A stretch of DNA of 64,000 bases from Vibrio intestinalis (GTDB taxonomy: Bacteria > Pseudomonadota > Gammaproteobacteria > Enterobacterales > Vibrionaceae). The DNA lies in contig NZ_JANAVY020000019.1 of assembly GCF_025195085.2 (NCBI RefSeq), positions 1 to 64,000 on the forward strand, given 5' to 3'. Numbering within the stretch: position 1 is the stretch's first letter; each line of letters opens with the position of its first letter. Under the pieces are notes generated by a model, which saw only the letters and a list, made by a program, of their open reading frames with translations, was not told the origin of the DNA and ran no database searches. Made by a program: the position numbers and the translations under genes. This document shows, piece after piece, positions 33,809 through 42,652 of this stretch.

Positions 33809-33873
33809 AGAGGCGCTTGGTTCAATAAGCGATAACGCTTCAGTTTAAAAGCGTCAAATATAGAGCGAGAAGT

Positions 33874-34506
33874 ATGGAAAAACGCAAAGCAGGCCGACCG
33901 AGTAGTGATACTAATGCTCGTGAGTTGCTAATCAAACATGCACGAGACCTGTTTACCGTGATGAGTTATGACAAAGTTTCCATACGCTTAGTGGCTCAAA
34001 AGGCGGGCGTGAATAGTGCGCTGATTCGCTACTACTTTGGCAATAAAGAAGGGCTTTTTGAAACCATGGTGCGTGATACGCTTGCGCCAATGGAACAACA
34101 GGTTAAGCGCCTGATGCAAGATTCAAGTAACGGCAGCGTGTTTGATATTATGCGCACGTACTACCGTGAAATGATTAAGTTTCCCCAGTTTCCCCGCCTT
34201 ATCGCCCAGGTGATGCAAATGCCCGCATCAGAAATTCAACGCACCTTAATAGAAAAAGTTTTTATGGATATCACTAAGCCCGTTCAAAGTGTGTTGTTTG
34301 ATAAGTTATTTGGTGAAGGCCAAATGAAGGAAGGGATGGATGCTAATCTTTGTAAGGTCTCTTACCTTTCGTTGATGGTGTTCCCATTCATTGCTCCGCA
34401 TTCGTTGTTTGCTATTCACGGCATTGAGCTCAATGAAGAGTTTCTCAATCAACTGTTAGAGCACAACATCAAAATGATGACCAGCGGAATGCTGCTCGCA
34501 GAATAG
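33874..34506 (+). CDS. TetR/AcrR family regulator
   Basis: 210 residues. The N-terminal helix-turn-helix VSIRLVAQKAGVNSALIRYY (about 35-54) followed by FGNKEGLFE is the family hallmark. The rest is a helical ligand-binding and dimerisation domain with no clue to the effector. Its target is unknown; adjacent genes are the lipoprotein upstream and a DUF3024 gene on the other strand. Confidence 0.88.
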   Translation: MEKRKAGRPSSDTNARELLIKHARDLFTVMSYDKVSIRLVAQKAGVNSALIRYYFGNKEGLFETMVRDTLAPMEQQVKRLMQDSSNGSVFDIMRTYYREMIKFPQFPRLIAQVMQMPASEIQRTLIEKVFMDITKPVQSVLFDKLFGEGQMKEGMDANLCKVSYLSLMVFPFIAPHSLFAIHGIELNEEFLNQLLEHNIKMMTSGMLLAE

Positions 34507-34529
34507 TGCAGCGGTTAGCGTTCAGACTA

Positions 34530-34880
34530 TCAAGACCAAAATATCTCCTTCGGATCTTTCTCTACTTCACGCATGATCGCGGTTAAGTCACCACTCTTCG
34601 TCAGATAAGGGTAGGGCTTCCAGCTTTCATTCGCTTCGTCATCTGTAATCAAAAGCAGCCAAGTTTCTTCATCGTGATCCCAAACAATCTTCGCGACTGA
34701 ACGCATATAATCACAATGGTTGGAGTCCAACAGGTAGTGCTGTTTTATGAATATCACGCCGTTTTCAACGGGCTCAAAGTTGGCTTTACCCATTTCTGGT
34801 GGCAGCCCTTGATTACGATGCTGGCAGACAAACAGCGCGCGGTGTTCGACCTGCTTTTGCAACAAACTCACTAAACCCAT
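34530..34880 (-). CDS. DUF3024-type protein
   Basis: 116 residues, cytoplasmic. The pattern KIVWDHDEETWLLLITDDE and ESWKPYPYL near the C-terminal half is typical of the DUF3024 family, whose role is unknown. Convergent with the TetR gene (23-bp gap). Confidence 0.7.
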   Translation of the reverse strand: MGLVSLLQKQVEHRALFVCQHRNQGLPPEMGKANFEPVENGVIFIKQHYLLDSNHCDYMRSVAKIVWDHDEETWLLLITDDEANESWKPYPYLTKSGDLTAIMREVEKDPKEIFWS

Positions 34881-35071
34881 ACTGACTCCAATCCAACCAT
34901 ATGGCTTCCCATATTATGGTCTATAAACCGTGGCGTCTGCATAGCCTTTCACAAAATTGTCATCAAAACGCCATATGATGTGGCAGGTTATCATTTAGTG
35001 GTTATTGTTTAGTGGTCATCGTTGGGTAACACATCACAAGGATGGCCAAGTAGGAAATTTTGGAGAACATT

Positions 35072-35887
35072 ATGATGCGAATCGCACTCGCTGCGTTACT
35101 GTCTTTTTCTTTTATCTCTTTGTCAGCGCAGGCTAGTGAAGTCAACATTAGTGGTTCAACGTCGGTAGCACGCATTATGGATGTGCTAGCGGAAGAGTTT
35201 AACGCCACGCATAAAGAAACCTATATAGCGGTGCAAGGTATCGGTTCTACCGCAGGCATTACCTTGCTGAAAAAAGGCGTCGCTGACTTAGGTATGAGCT
35301 CTCGCAACCTGACTGAGAGCGAGCAAGATGAGAACATCAAAGTATCTACTCTTGCTCTTGATGGCCTAGCGGTCGTCGTGAATGGTGCGAATCCGCTAAC
35401 AAACATTACACGTGAGCAGCTATACGATGTTTACAAGGGTAAAATCACCAACTGGAAGCAACTTGGCGGGCACGACCAAAAAATCGCAGTGGTGACGAGA
35501 GAGGCCTCTTCAGGTACGCAATACAGCTTTGAAAGCCTACTTGGGCTGACCAAAGTAGTGAACAACAGACAAGTATCTGATGTAAACCCTGATAACTTGG
35601 TGGTTAACAGCAATAGCATGGTAAAGACGCTGGTTAATCACAACAAACAAGCGATTGGCTTTATTTCGATGGGCTCAATTGATCGCTCTGTGAAAGCCAT
35701 TAATTTTGAAGGCGTACAGCCAAGCAACAAAAATGTTGCGGATCGTAGCTACAAACTGGCTCGCCCATTCTTAGTGATTCATCGCAGCGACAAACTTGAT
35801 GACGATAGCAAAGCGTTTCTTGAGTTCTTAAAAAGTGACAGCGCAAAGAAGCTGATACAGGAATACGGCTACACTGCCGAAAAATAG
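35072..35887 (+). CDS. Phosphate-binding-like periplasmic protein (PstS family)
   Basis: 271 residues from the ATG at 35072, which has TTGGAGAAC ahead; an upstream TTG is unlikely. A signal peptide ends AQA. The mature protein begins with the PstS-type ISGSTSVARIMDVLAEEF, then GIGSTAG, and REASSGTQYSFESLLG, all phosphate-contacting regions in this family. It is shorter than classical PstS, like stand-alone phosphate-binding proteins of vibrios. No pstCAB genes follow, so it would serve a remote transporter or a sensing role. Own terminator. Confidence 0.85.
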   Translation: MMRIALAALLSFSFISLSAQASEVNISGSTSVARIMDVLAEEFNATHKETYIAVQGIGSTAGITLLKKGVADLGMSSRNLTESEQDENIKVSTLALDGLAVVVNGANPLTNITREQLYDVYKGKITNWKQLGGHDQKIAVVTREASSGTQYSFESLLGLTKVVNNRQVSDVNPDNLVVNSNSMVKTLVNHNKQAIGFISMGSIDRSVKAINFEGVQPSNKNVADRSYKLARPFLVIHRSDKLDDDSKAFLEFLKSDSAKKLIQEYGYTAEK

Positions 35888-35892
35888 AAAGC

Positions 35893-35922
35893 AAAAGGGA
35901 GAGCAAATGCTCTCCCTTTTTA
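35893..35922. terminator. Bidirectional terminator
   Basis: AAAAGGGAGAGC / GCTCTCCCTTTT, perfect 12 bp, loop AAAT. It lies between the convergent PstS-like and MaoC genes. Confidence 0.92.
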
Positions 35923-35940
35923 ATCTGACGTAGAAATGGA

Positions 35941-36615
35941 TTAGAAGTGAACTTGAATCACTGATACAACGACGGCTGCAGGGCGACGAACGCCTTCGAT
36001 TTCTACTTTGATTTCACGCTCGATTTCTAACCCTTTACGCACTGGCGTTACTTTAGAGAGGGTACTAACGGCGCGAACGCGGTTGCCTGCTTTCACAGGG
36101 TACGGGAAGCGAACTTGGTTTAAACCAATGTTGACCACCATTTTTGCGGTAGGGAACAAGGTGTTATCAGGATCTACGCTGTCGGTCATCTTTGGCAGTA
36201 AAGCCAGCGTCAAGAAACCATGAGCGATCGTGGTTTTAAATGGCGACTCAACAGATGCGCGTTCAGGATCGGTATGAATCCATTGCATGTCTTCTGTCAC
36301 TTGGCCAAATTGGTCAATACGCTCTTGCGATACATGAATCCACTCACCAGTGTGAATAACGGTATCAAGCTTAGATTCCAGTTCAACAAGCAATTGCTGA
36401 GCTTCTGGTTTTAGCTCAATAGGTTTTGGCTTTGGTGGCTCATCATTAACAGCAGGTTGTTGCAGATCTTTTAATCGTTGAAATAGCTGGCGATTATTTG
36501 CCTTGTGCAAGAACTCACCCCAATACTCGCGCATTGCAGGCGATACCCATTGCATAAACTCAGATTGTTTTGAGCTTACTTCATTACGATGTTTAAATAA
36601 GTCCGCGACTTTCAT
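35941..36615 (-). CDS. MaoC-like (R)-specific enoyl-CoA hydratase
   Basis: 224 residues. The C-terminal 140 residues form a hot-dog hydratase domain with the catalytic Asp/His motif in DMQWIHTDPERA and the PFKTTIAHGFLTLALLP segment seen in PhaJ/MaoC proteins. About 80 N-terminal residues are extra, charged and helical. Hydratases of this type link fatty-acid beta-oxidation to polyhydroxyalkanoate or handle (R)-3-hydroxyacyl-CoA. No pha genes are adjacent, so the pathway is open. Single gene. Confidence 0.85.
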   Translation of the reverse strand: MKVADLFKHRNEVSSKQSEFMQWVSPAMREYWGEFLHKANNRQLFQRLKDLQQPAVNDEPPKPKPIELKPEAQQLLVELESKLDTVIHTGEWIHVSQERIDQFGQVTEDMQWIHTDPERASVESPFKTTIAHGFLTLALLPKMTDSVDPDNTLFPTAKMVVNIGLNQVRFPYPVKAGNRVRAVSTLSKVTPVRKGLEIEREIKVEIEGVRRPAAVVVSVIQVHF

Positions 36616-36890
36616 AAAAACCTCAGATACAGAACATAGACTACGCTAATTCCCTAATTTTGAAGCAGTTCACAATTATCTGCAATTACTTTCGGGCGTA
36701 CACGCGTTTGCTCAACCTAGATACTTATAATAATTTCATTAACTTAACAATAAAACACTATTTTATTAGAATGTGATCTATTAGAGTGTTTAACCTACAA
36801 ATTTGCTCGTTTTGCCGTTTTTGAACATCGGCTTTCAATAACTTGGTGGCGACTAAGTGAGCAAACAAACTCTTAGGTGCAAATTATTCC
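36616..36890. other. AT-rich region with a CRP-like half-site
   Basis: Holds the promoter side of the MaoC gene. AATGTGATCTA at 36770-36780 matches one half of a CRP site; the other half is poor. Nothing else is visible before the tRNA promoter. Confidence 0.35.
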
Positions 36891-36919
36891 TTTACAAGAC
36901 CCGTGCCAATATCTAATAT
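36891..36919 (+). promoter_or_regulatory. Sigma-70 promoter of tRNA-Ser
   Basis: TTTACA (36891-36896), a 17-bp spacer and TAATAT (36914-36919) give a near-consensus promoter 12 bp before the tRNA. Confidence 0.75.
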
Positions 36920-36931
36920 ACGCCACGCAAC

Positions 36932-37022
36932 GGAGAGATGGCTGAGTGGTTGAAAGCACCGGTCTTGAAAACCGGCATACGTTAATAGCGTATCTAGGGT
37001 TCAAATCCCTATCTCTCCGCCA
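36932..37022 (+). tRNA. tRNA-Ser (anticodon UGA)
   Basis: Acceptor arms GGAGAGA (36932-36938) and TCTCTCC (37012-37018) pair fully, with discriminator G and an encoded CCA ending at 37022. The anticodon stem ACCGG/CCGGT holds loop CTTGAAA, anticodon TGA. The long variable arm (CATACG...CGTAT) and GGTTCAAATCC T-arm confirm a serine tRNA. It reads UCA and related codons. Followed by its own terminator. No integrase or attachment-site duplication was seen next to it. Confidence 0.97.
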
Positions 37023-37029
37023 CATTCTA

Positions 37030-37057
37030 AGCCCTAGCAGAAATGCTGGGGCTTTTT
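37030..37057 (+). terminator. Terminator of tRNA-Ser
   Basis: AGCCCTAGCA / TGCTGGGGCT, 10 bp with one wobble, GAAA tetraloop, then five U. Confidence 0.92.
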
Positions 37058-37263
37058 CGTTTCTTGGCTTTTTAACAAGTCAGTGCGTTCGTGATTTATC
37101 TACTGGTCATATCCTAAATAATCTAACTATCTGATCTTGATTCAATTCTTTACCATTCTGGTGCTGCGGCTTGTGGTAAGATTCTGCTCGTCGTGTAAGG
37201 GCAGTACGTAAGTTATCGAGTATTTCCCTTACTGGTAGTATTTTTGAATGTAGTAGTAGCATC

Positions 37264-37959
37264 GTGGCGAAAAAGAAAAATAGAAATAAAAACCGAGGTG
37301 AGGGTAAAGCCTCTCCAGCAGTGGCGAAACAAACTAAGCCTTCGCGTCAGTCAAAAGCCAAACGTAAAAAGCCGAATCCGATCTTGATAGCCTTTGCTAC
37401 CGTCGTGGTGACGCCATTCTTACCGCTGTTCTTATTGGATGGTGACGCGGTAATTAACGCAAAGCTTGAACACGTTTGTACCGCTTTGGTAAAGCACACT
37501 TACCCTGAGGCGCAGATTGAGCAGATTGATACTCATATCAGAAATTACCCTAACCTGAATATCGCTTTACAGAGTGAAAACCCAACCCGTGAAGAGATGG
37601 ATGGCTATGACTATCGAGCTCAATATAACTCGTTAGACATTGCATACAGTTATGGGCGATATATGGAAGCACGTGACGTCACTATTGAGGCGAAAGAGTC
37701 TGCGGACGGGCCATTGGCTTCACCGACATCGTGCCATTTTAGAAGCCGATTCGGTTATTTACATGAGCAACTGGTGTTCGAGCGATTTAAGCAAAACTAC
37801 CGTGACTATCCAACCTATGCCGCATGGTTCGTGTTTGATGATTCGGTAGACTATATCTACACAGGTTCAACGGGCTATTTGGTTAGCATGGATACCGGTC
37901 TTAAGGAGCGCTGGGATTACCTTTACCAAAAAGTGAAGTCTCTATTTATTAAAGGTTAG
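37264..37959 (+). CDS. Hypothetical membrane-anchored protein
   Basis: 231 residues from a GTG start; no strong RBS is visible. The first 40 residues are extremely basic (KKKNRNKNRGEGK and onward), followed by one membrane helix (ILIAFATVVVTPFLPLFLL, about 40-58) and a globular domain with two cysteines. A single-pass protein with a basic cytoplasmic tail. Function unknown. The C-terminus overlaps the next gene on the other strand by 4 bp. Confidence 0.65.
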   Translation: MAKKKNRNKNRGEGKASPAVAKQTKPSRQSKAKRKKPNPILIAFATVVVTPFLPLFLLDGDAVINAKLEHVCTALVKHTYPEAQIEQIDTHIRNYPNLNIALQSENPTREEMDGYDYRAQYNSLDIAYSYGRYMEARDVTIEAKESADGPLASPTSCHFRSRFGYLHEQLVFERFKQNYRDYPTYAAWFVFDDSVDYIYTGSTGYLVSMDTGLKERWDYLYQKVKSLFIKG

Positions 37960-38183
37960 CCAATGCTTTCGTCGATAGGGCCAATGGAATAAAGCACAAA
38001 CTCGGCAGGGTTTTCTTCAGCGCCAAGTGAGTGGATGTCTTCACCATCTTCAATCAGTTGTTGAATCATGGCTAAACCCTGATGTTCGGGCACTTGGATG
38101 ATGGTTGGCATCTCTGAGGCTGAAACGCCATATTTGGTTGCTATTAATAGCTGTTTTACTTTTTGCTTGGTGTCGTCTGTCAT
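37956..38183 (-). CDS. Hypothetical protein, 75 residues
   Basis: Small acidic protein beginning MTDDTKQKVKQLLIATKYG, with a helix-turn-helix-like N-terminal half but no recognised domain. Convergent with, and overlapping by 4 bp, the basic membrane protein gene. Codon pattern and lack of a longer alternative frame support it. Confidence 0.55.
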   Translation of the reverse strand: MTDDTKQKVKQLLIATKYGVSASEMPTIIQVPEHQGLAMIQQLIEDGEDIHSLGAEENPAEFVLYSIGPIDESIG

Positions 38184-38239
38184 GAGTTTTTCTTCGTTGT
38201 ATACACTTCACCAAGCATAGCCTTTGTCATGAGGTAAGG

Positions 38240-38437
38240 CTACTCGGCCTTAGGTTCTTCTACCGACGATTGCTCAGTTTCTACAGTATCTGTTACTTGT
38301 TGCTGATCGTCTTCTGCTTCCATTTTTGCGCGCTCAGCTTTAGAGATGTAACGAGGCTTGTTGCTCTTGTGCAGCTTTGCATTCGCTTTCTTTTGCTTCG
38401 ATTTTAAGATCTGATTAATTTTCTTTTTACGGTTCAT
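38240..38437 (-). CDS. DUF2986 family small basic protein
   Basis: 65 residues from the ATG at 38437, preceded by CTAGGTGGC; an upstream in-frame ATG adds 19 residues unlike the family. The sequence MNRKKKINQILKSKQKKANA then NKPRYISKAERAKMEAE matches the DUF2986 proteins common in vibrios. Basic N-terminus, acidic tail. Function unknown; nucleic-acid or ribosome binding would fit the charge but is a guess. Confidence 0.8.
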   Translation of the reverse strand: MNRKKKINQILKSKQKKANAKLHKSNKPRYISKAERAKMEAEDDQQQVTDTVETEQSSVEEPKAE

Positions 38438-38545
38438 GATGCCACCTAGTGTTGTGCGGTCGCGAATCATAGCAAACTCTTTGGCTGAATGCATCAGTGG
38501 CTCGCGAGCACGCTATACAGTGATTCTCTAATCTTTAGGTAATAA

Positions 38546-38571
38546 AAAACCCGAAGAAAACTTCGGGTTTT
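38546..38571. terminator. Terminator of the POT transporter gene
   Basis: AAAACCCGAAG / CTTCGGGTTTT, 11 bp, loop AAAA, 22 bases past the transporter stop on the minus strand. Confidence 0.92.
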
Positions 38572-38593
38572 AATAGAGAGGTAGTCAGCGAGA

Positions 38594-40069
38594 TTATTGC
38601 GCTTCTGCTTCTACCATTGGTTCTTCATGTTGACGAGCTGCTTCAAGCATCTTACGAATAATGAACGAAGAAACAAACGCTACAGCAACCATAACCACAG
38701 CAAGAATAGTCAACAGTTGGAAGTATTCGCCATAAACGTTCTTAACGATCTCTTGCGTGATCTCTTGGCCTTTATCTAGCGCGATAGAGGTAGAGAACAC
38801 CGCACCAATGATGCCACTTAGTGCCATTGCTACTGAGAACAGTGATACAGAAAAACCTTCAATGTGTTTCGGTGTAACAGACAAGATAAACGCAACAACT
38901 AAGCTACCTACAATGACTTCAGCAAAAGCTTGGAAGAAGTGAATCGCTAGGAAGATTTCAGGGCGAATGATCACGTCTTCACCAATATTCATTACCGCCA
39001 TGGTCAAGATACCAAATGCGATAGCAGTAAAGATGAATGCTAGGCCAATCTTAGTTGCTGTAGATAGGTTGATCCCTTTCTTCTCTAAAGATGAGAAAGT
39101 CATTGAGATAACCGGACCTGCTACGATACACCAAAGAGGGTTCATCGCCATTGATGCTTCAGGTGCGATAGGAATGATGTTGAACAGGTCTCCGCGCATG
39201 GTGTTGATAGTCACCATGGTCATCGATGTCATCATTTGGCCGTAGTACACAAAGAAGCAGGTTGTGAGCACCGTCATGATGAGGATTGTACCCATCTTAA
39301 GCGCATCTGATTTACCTGATTTGAACATCAAAGAAATGAAGTACAAGATTGCCGCAGCGCCAATCGCGTAAACGATGTTTTGGCCGATATCCATGTTTTT
39401 AAACATGAAGAATACTAAGCCAACCATGGCTGCAGAAAGCACAAAGAATGCAATCCAGTTTTGGGTTGATACTGGTTTTTGGTCAATATCAGCCGCTACA
39501 CTAACGAGTGGCTTATGGAAGAAGACCAGTGTTACGAACGCTAGTGCGGCCATAACAGCAGAAAGCATGAAGCTGCCGTGGAAGCCGATAACCAGTACGA
39601 ACATAGGGAATAGGTATTGGCCAAGTAGCGCACCCACGTTGTTCACTGAGTAGTTTACAGGGTAGCCATTTTCGAAGTCTTCCGGGGTAGCAAAAGTACG
39701 TTTGTACAAGCTTGGGTAAGCTGGAGACATCAAGCCACGAGCGTAACTCGCAAGGGCAATACCCGCTAAGCTCATTGGAATGTTAGTGGTAGAAGCACCA
39801 AGAATAAGCAGAAGGTAACCGGTCGCGAAAGCACCGTAAGAAATCGTCAGTGAGCGGTATGCGCCTAAGAATTTATCGGCAATGAAGCCACCAGCGATAG
39901 CAAATAGTGGGCCGATGGATGAGAACGCACCAACAACCATCATGGTATCGGCTTCGCTGTACTGCAGTTCTTCTAAGAAGAAGCGCGTAAGGATGATCAT
40001 CACACCGTAGAAAGATAAACCAAACATCATTTGGCAGAACATCATCGACTTATTGAGTCTATTCCACAT
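38594..40069 (-). CDS. POT/PTR-like MFS transporter, atypical
   Basis: 491 residues from the ATG at 40069 (MWNRLNKSM); an ATG eight codons upstream is the alternative. About 12-14 membrane helices. IAGGFIADKFLGAYRS (about 60-75) and NYSVNNVGALLGQYLFP resemble proton-coupled oligopeptide (POT) transporters. However, helix 1 reads MFCQMMFGLSFYGVMIILTRF and lacks the ExxERFxYY proton-coupling motif of that family. It may thus be a divergent POT with another substrate or coupling. Single gene with its own terminator. Confidence 0.7.
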   Translation of the reverse strand: MWNRLNKSMMFCQMMFGLSFYGVMIILTRFFLEELQYSEADTMMVVGAFSSIGPLFAIAGGFIADKFLGAYRSLTISYGAFATGYLLLILGASTTNIPMSLAGIALASYARGLMSPAYPSLYKRTFATPEDFENGYPVNYSVNNVGALLGQYLFPMFVLVIGFHGSFMLSAVMAALAFVTLVFFHKPLVSVAADIDQKPVSTQNWIAFFVLSAAMVGLVFFMFKNMDIGQNIVYAIGAAAILYFISLMFKSGKSDALKMGTILIMTVLTTCFFVYYGQMMTSMTMVTINTMRGDLFNIIPIAPEASMAMNPLWCIVAGPVISMTFSSLEKKGINLSTATKIGLAFIFTAIAFGILTMAVMNIGEDVIIRPEIFLAIHFFQAFAEVIVGSLVVAFILSVTPKHIEGFSVSLFSVAMALSGIIGAVFSTSIALDKGQEITQEIVKNVYGEYFQLLTILAVVMVAVAFVSSFIIRKMLEAARQHEEPMVEAEAQ

Positions 40070-40257
40070 AGTATTCTCTTGGGGTTGGTACATAGATTTT
40101 GAGGGCGGAGATTATGGCAGAAATGCGAGATGATGCACGAAATTTCCCCACAACGAGACGGGATATTCCGCTTTTTTTGATGCCAATCGTTTGCTTTTTG
40201 GGTTTTTATTCTGGCAATGAAGTTGATTTCTTATGTAACTTCTGTCTTATAAAATAG

Positions 40258-41628
40258 TTATTCACAAGGGTGGGCGAGGTGGATTAATGCTAACCCTCCT
40301 AACGAGGTTTCGCGGTACTTCCTATTCATGTCTTTACCAGTTTGGTACATGGTCTCTATCACTTTATCGAGTGAGATAACGCACTTGCTAGTGCGTTTTA
40401 ACGCCATACGTGAGGCATTAATGGCTTTTACTGCGCCCATGGCATTACGTTCAATACAAGGTACTTGAACTAAGCCTGCGATCGGGTCACACGTCATACC
40501 TAATGAATGTTCCATCGCGATTTCGGCAGCAATGCAGATTTGTTCGTTGCTGCCGCCACGTAGCGAGGTTAAGCCCGCTGCTGCCATGGATGAGGAGACG
40601 CCAATCTCCCCTTGGCAGCCGACTTCTGCGCCTGAAATCGACGCATTCATTTTGTAAAGGATGCCAATCGCTCCTGCGACAGCAAAGAAATCTTTAAGCT
40701 GAGCGGTATCTAACGGGCAGATAAATTGGTGGTAATAAGTTAAAACGGCAGGGATCACTCCGGCAGCGCCATTGGTTGGCGAGGTGACGACTTGCCCGCC
40801 TGCGGCGTTTTCTTCACTGATGGCAAAAGCAAATAAGTTAATCCAATCCATTATCGCCATTGGGTCATTTTCTATTTCGCTATTGGATTTAAGCTTTTTG
40901 TGTAGGCTAGGGGCTCGGCGTGTCACTCTTAGCCCACCTTCGAGAATGCCTTCTTGAGCAAAGCCTCGCTCCATACACAGTTGCATCACTCTCCAAAGTT
41001 TGTCTGCTTGTTGGTCAATCTCCGCCATGGGTTGAAACATCACTTCATTGCGCAGCACCATGGTAGCGATGCTTAAACCGAGTGAATCTGCTTGGGTGAG
41101 CATCTCATCGGCTGAATTGAATGGATGAGGAACGCTAACATGTGAGCTTGTTTCGTTATTGGTGAGTTGCTGTTTGGTGGCGATAAATCCGCCGCCAATA
41201 GAGTAGTAAACTTGGCTAACTAGCGGTTTATCCTCTGAATCAAAAGCGGTAATCGACATCCCGTTTTCATGCAGTGGAAGGTTTTCAGTGTGGAAAACAA
41301 TGTCAGTATCGTAATCAAAGTCGATAAGCTTTTTGCTCGCAAGGTTTAGAGAACGATTGTTAACGGCATCAGCTAAGGCCTGCTTGGCACTGGTAATCTT
41401 GATGGTATCTGGCTTGTTCCCCAACAAGCCTAAAATGACCGCTTTATCGGTGTGGTGGCCTTTGCCTGTTAGTGACAATGAGCCATAAAGGTCGACCCGC
41501 ACACGCGATATGTCGTTAAGTTGTTGTTCGAGGAGCGATAAGAAGTCGAACCCAGCGATCATTGGTCCATTAGTATGTGAACTTGAAGGACCAACACCAA
41601 TCTTGAATATGTCGAAGATAGACAACAT
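40258..41628 (-). CDS. sdaA: L-serine dehydratase, iron-sulfur type
   Basis: 456 residues from MLSIFDIFKIGVGPSSSHT; the GGAGTACAGGT before it decides against an ATG six codons upstream. Single-chain enzyme with the N-terminal GPSSSHTNGP substrate loop, then the alpha domain: SPTNGAAGVIPAVL, GCQGEIGVSSSMAAAGL and CDPIAGLVQVPCIERN with the cysteines that hold the 4Fe-4S cluster. It converts L-serine to pyruvate and ammonia in the cytoplasm. Not next to a serine transporter here. Confidence 0.95.
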   Translation of the reverse strand: MLSIFDIFKIGVGPSSSHTNGPMIAGFDFLSLLEQQLNDISRVRVDLYGSLSLTGKGHHTDKAVILGLLGNKPDTIKITSAKQALADAVNNRSLNLASKKLIDFDYDTDIVFHTENLPLHENGMSITAFDSEDKPLVSQVYYSIGGGFIATKQQLTNNETSSHVSVPHPFNSADEMLTQADSLGLSIATMVLRNEVMFQPMAEIDQQADKLWRVMQLCMERGFAQEGILEGGLRVTRRAPSLHKKLKSNSEIENDPMAIMDWINLFAFAISEENAAGGQVVTSPTNGAAGVIPAVLTYYHQFICPLDTAQLKDFFAVAGAIGILYKMNASISGAEVGCQGEIGVSSSMAAAGLTSLRGGSNEQICIAAEIAMEHSLGMTCDPIAGLVQVPCIERNAMGAVKAINASRMALKRTSKCVISLDKVIETMYQTGKDMNRKYRETSLGGLALIHLAHPCE

Positions 41629-41773
41629 ACCTGTACTCCTTTCCATCTATTATCAGGCAGTTACCTGATCTTTTTTGAATCTTGATGAGATTAATCTCTA
41701 GAGTGAGCAAGTGAGTCAGGTATACTCTAAATATAGTCGGGCTTAACTAAAATGCGTTGGATAAGGGAAGCTA

Positions 41774-42652
41774 TTGAGTAATCAAACATCAAGGAATGTG
41801 AAGCAAGTCATTCTTATTCTTGGCAAACGCTTAGTCGACAACAGACTTACCCTTGAGGGCGTGTCGCGTATAGCGAAGCTTAACCACTATTTACAATCTA
41901 TACCTCCGAAGCAAACGATCTTGGTTTTTTGTGGTGGCGTGTTAGCAGGTCAAACACGCTCAGAAGCTGAGGCGCTTTGGGATGAATTTCGCTCAAGCAG
42001 TTCTACATGGCAAACCATCCCGCAAGAAAACATCATCATCGAAAATCATTCAATCAATACGGTGCAAAATATCGTCAATGCGAGTGCCAAATTGATTGAA
42101 AGTGGCCTGTGCGAGCGAGGTGAAAGCGTTGATGTGGTTTTAGCGTCTAACGACTATCACCTTACCCGAATCATTGAAATACAAAAGATGATGCCAGAGC
42201 AGGGGCTATTGACTGTGCTTGTTTCGCGCTGCGCTCAAGCGGGTTTAAATCTTAACGTTCCATTGGAGTTGACCAATCACTGCAGTGCACGCTACCCCCA
42301 TGATACCGAGCAAGGTAAGGCGTTTTTACTCATTGATGAGCTCACGACGTTTCGCGTGTTGTTAGAAGGTGCGGTTAGCGGTGCATTTACACAGAACTTG
42401 AGTGGTGTGGCACGCGAGCCGATTGCGATAGCCAAGCATGCGTTGCAAGCGCTGACTAAGATGCCAGTGATGAAGCCCTACCATCTTGAGTTGGGTCAGT
42501 TGTCTGATTCGGTTATTGAGGTTGAACTCGCATTGAATCTAGGTGAGTTTTCTATTGCAGAGATAACGCAGGTGCTAAAAGAATTTGACGCGATATTAAC
42601 TCAGTTAAATCGCGTCATTGATCCGGAAAGAATAGAAGCTCAAACCACTTAG
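41774..42652 (+). CDS. YdcF-type DUF218 protein
   Basis: 292 residues from a TTG start with AAGGGAAG 3 bases before it. The DUF218 domain shows VILILGKRL, VFCGGVLAGQTRSEAEAL, and ENHSINTVQNIVNASAKLI. Related YdcF protein binds S-adenosylmethionine and ElyC affects cell-wall precursors; the function of this one is unknown. No signal peptide or membrane segment, so cytoplasmic. The C-terminal 90 residues are outside the core domain. Its 3' end overlaps the diguanylate cyclase gene by 4 bp. Confidence 0.8.
   Translation: MSNQTSRNVKQVILILGKRLVDNRLTLEGVSRIAKLNHYLQSIPPKQTILVFCGGVLAGQTRSEAEALWDEFRSSSSTWQTIPQENIIIENHSINTVQNIVNASAKLIESGLCERGESVDVVLASNDYHLTRIIEIQKMMPEQGLLTVLVSRCAQAGLNLNVPLELTNHCSARYPHDTEQGKAFLLIDELTTFRVLLEGAVSGAFTQNLSGVAREPIAIAKHALQALTKMPVMKPYHLELGQLSDSVIEVELALNLGEFSIAEITQVLKEFDAILTQLNRVIDPERIEAQTT

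Noticed and set aside
36770..36792. Full CRP site upstream of the MaoC gene
   Set aside because: Only the left half matches; the right half departs from TCACA at most positions.
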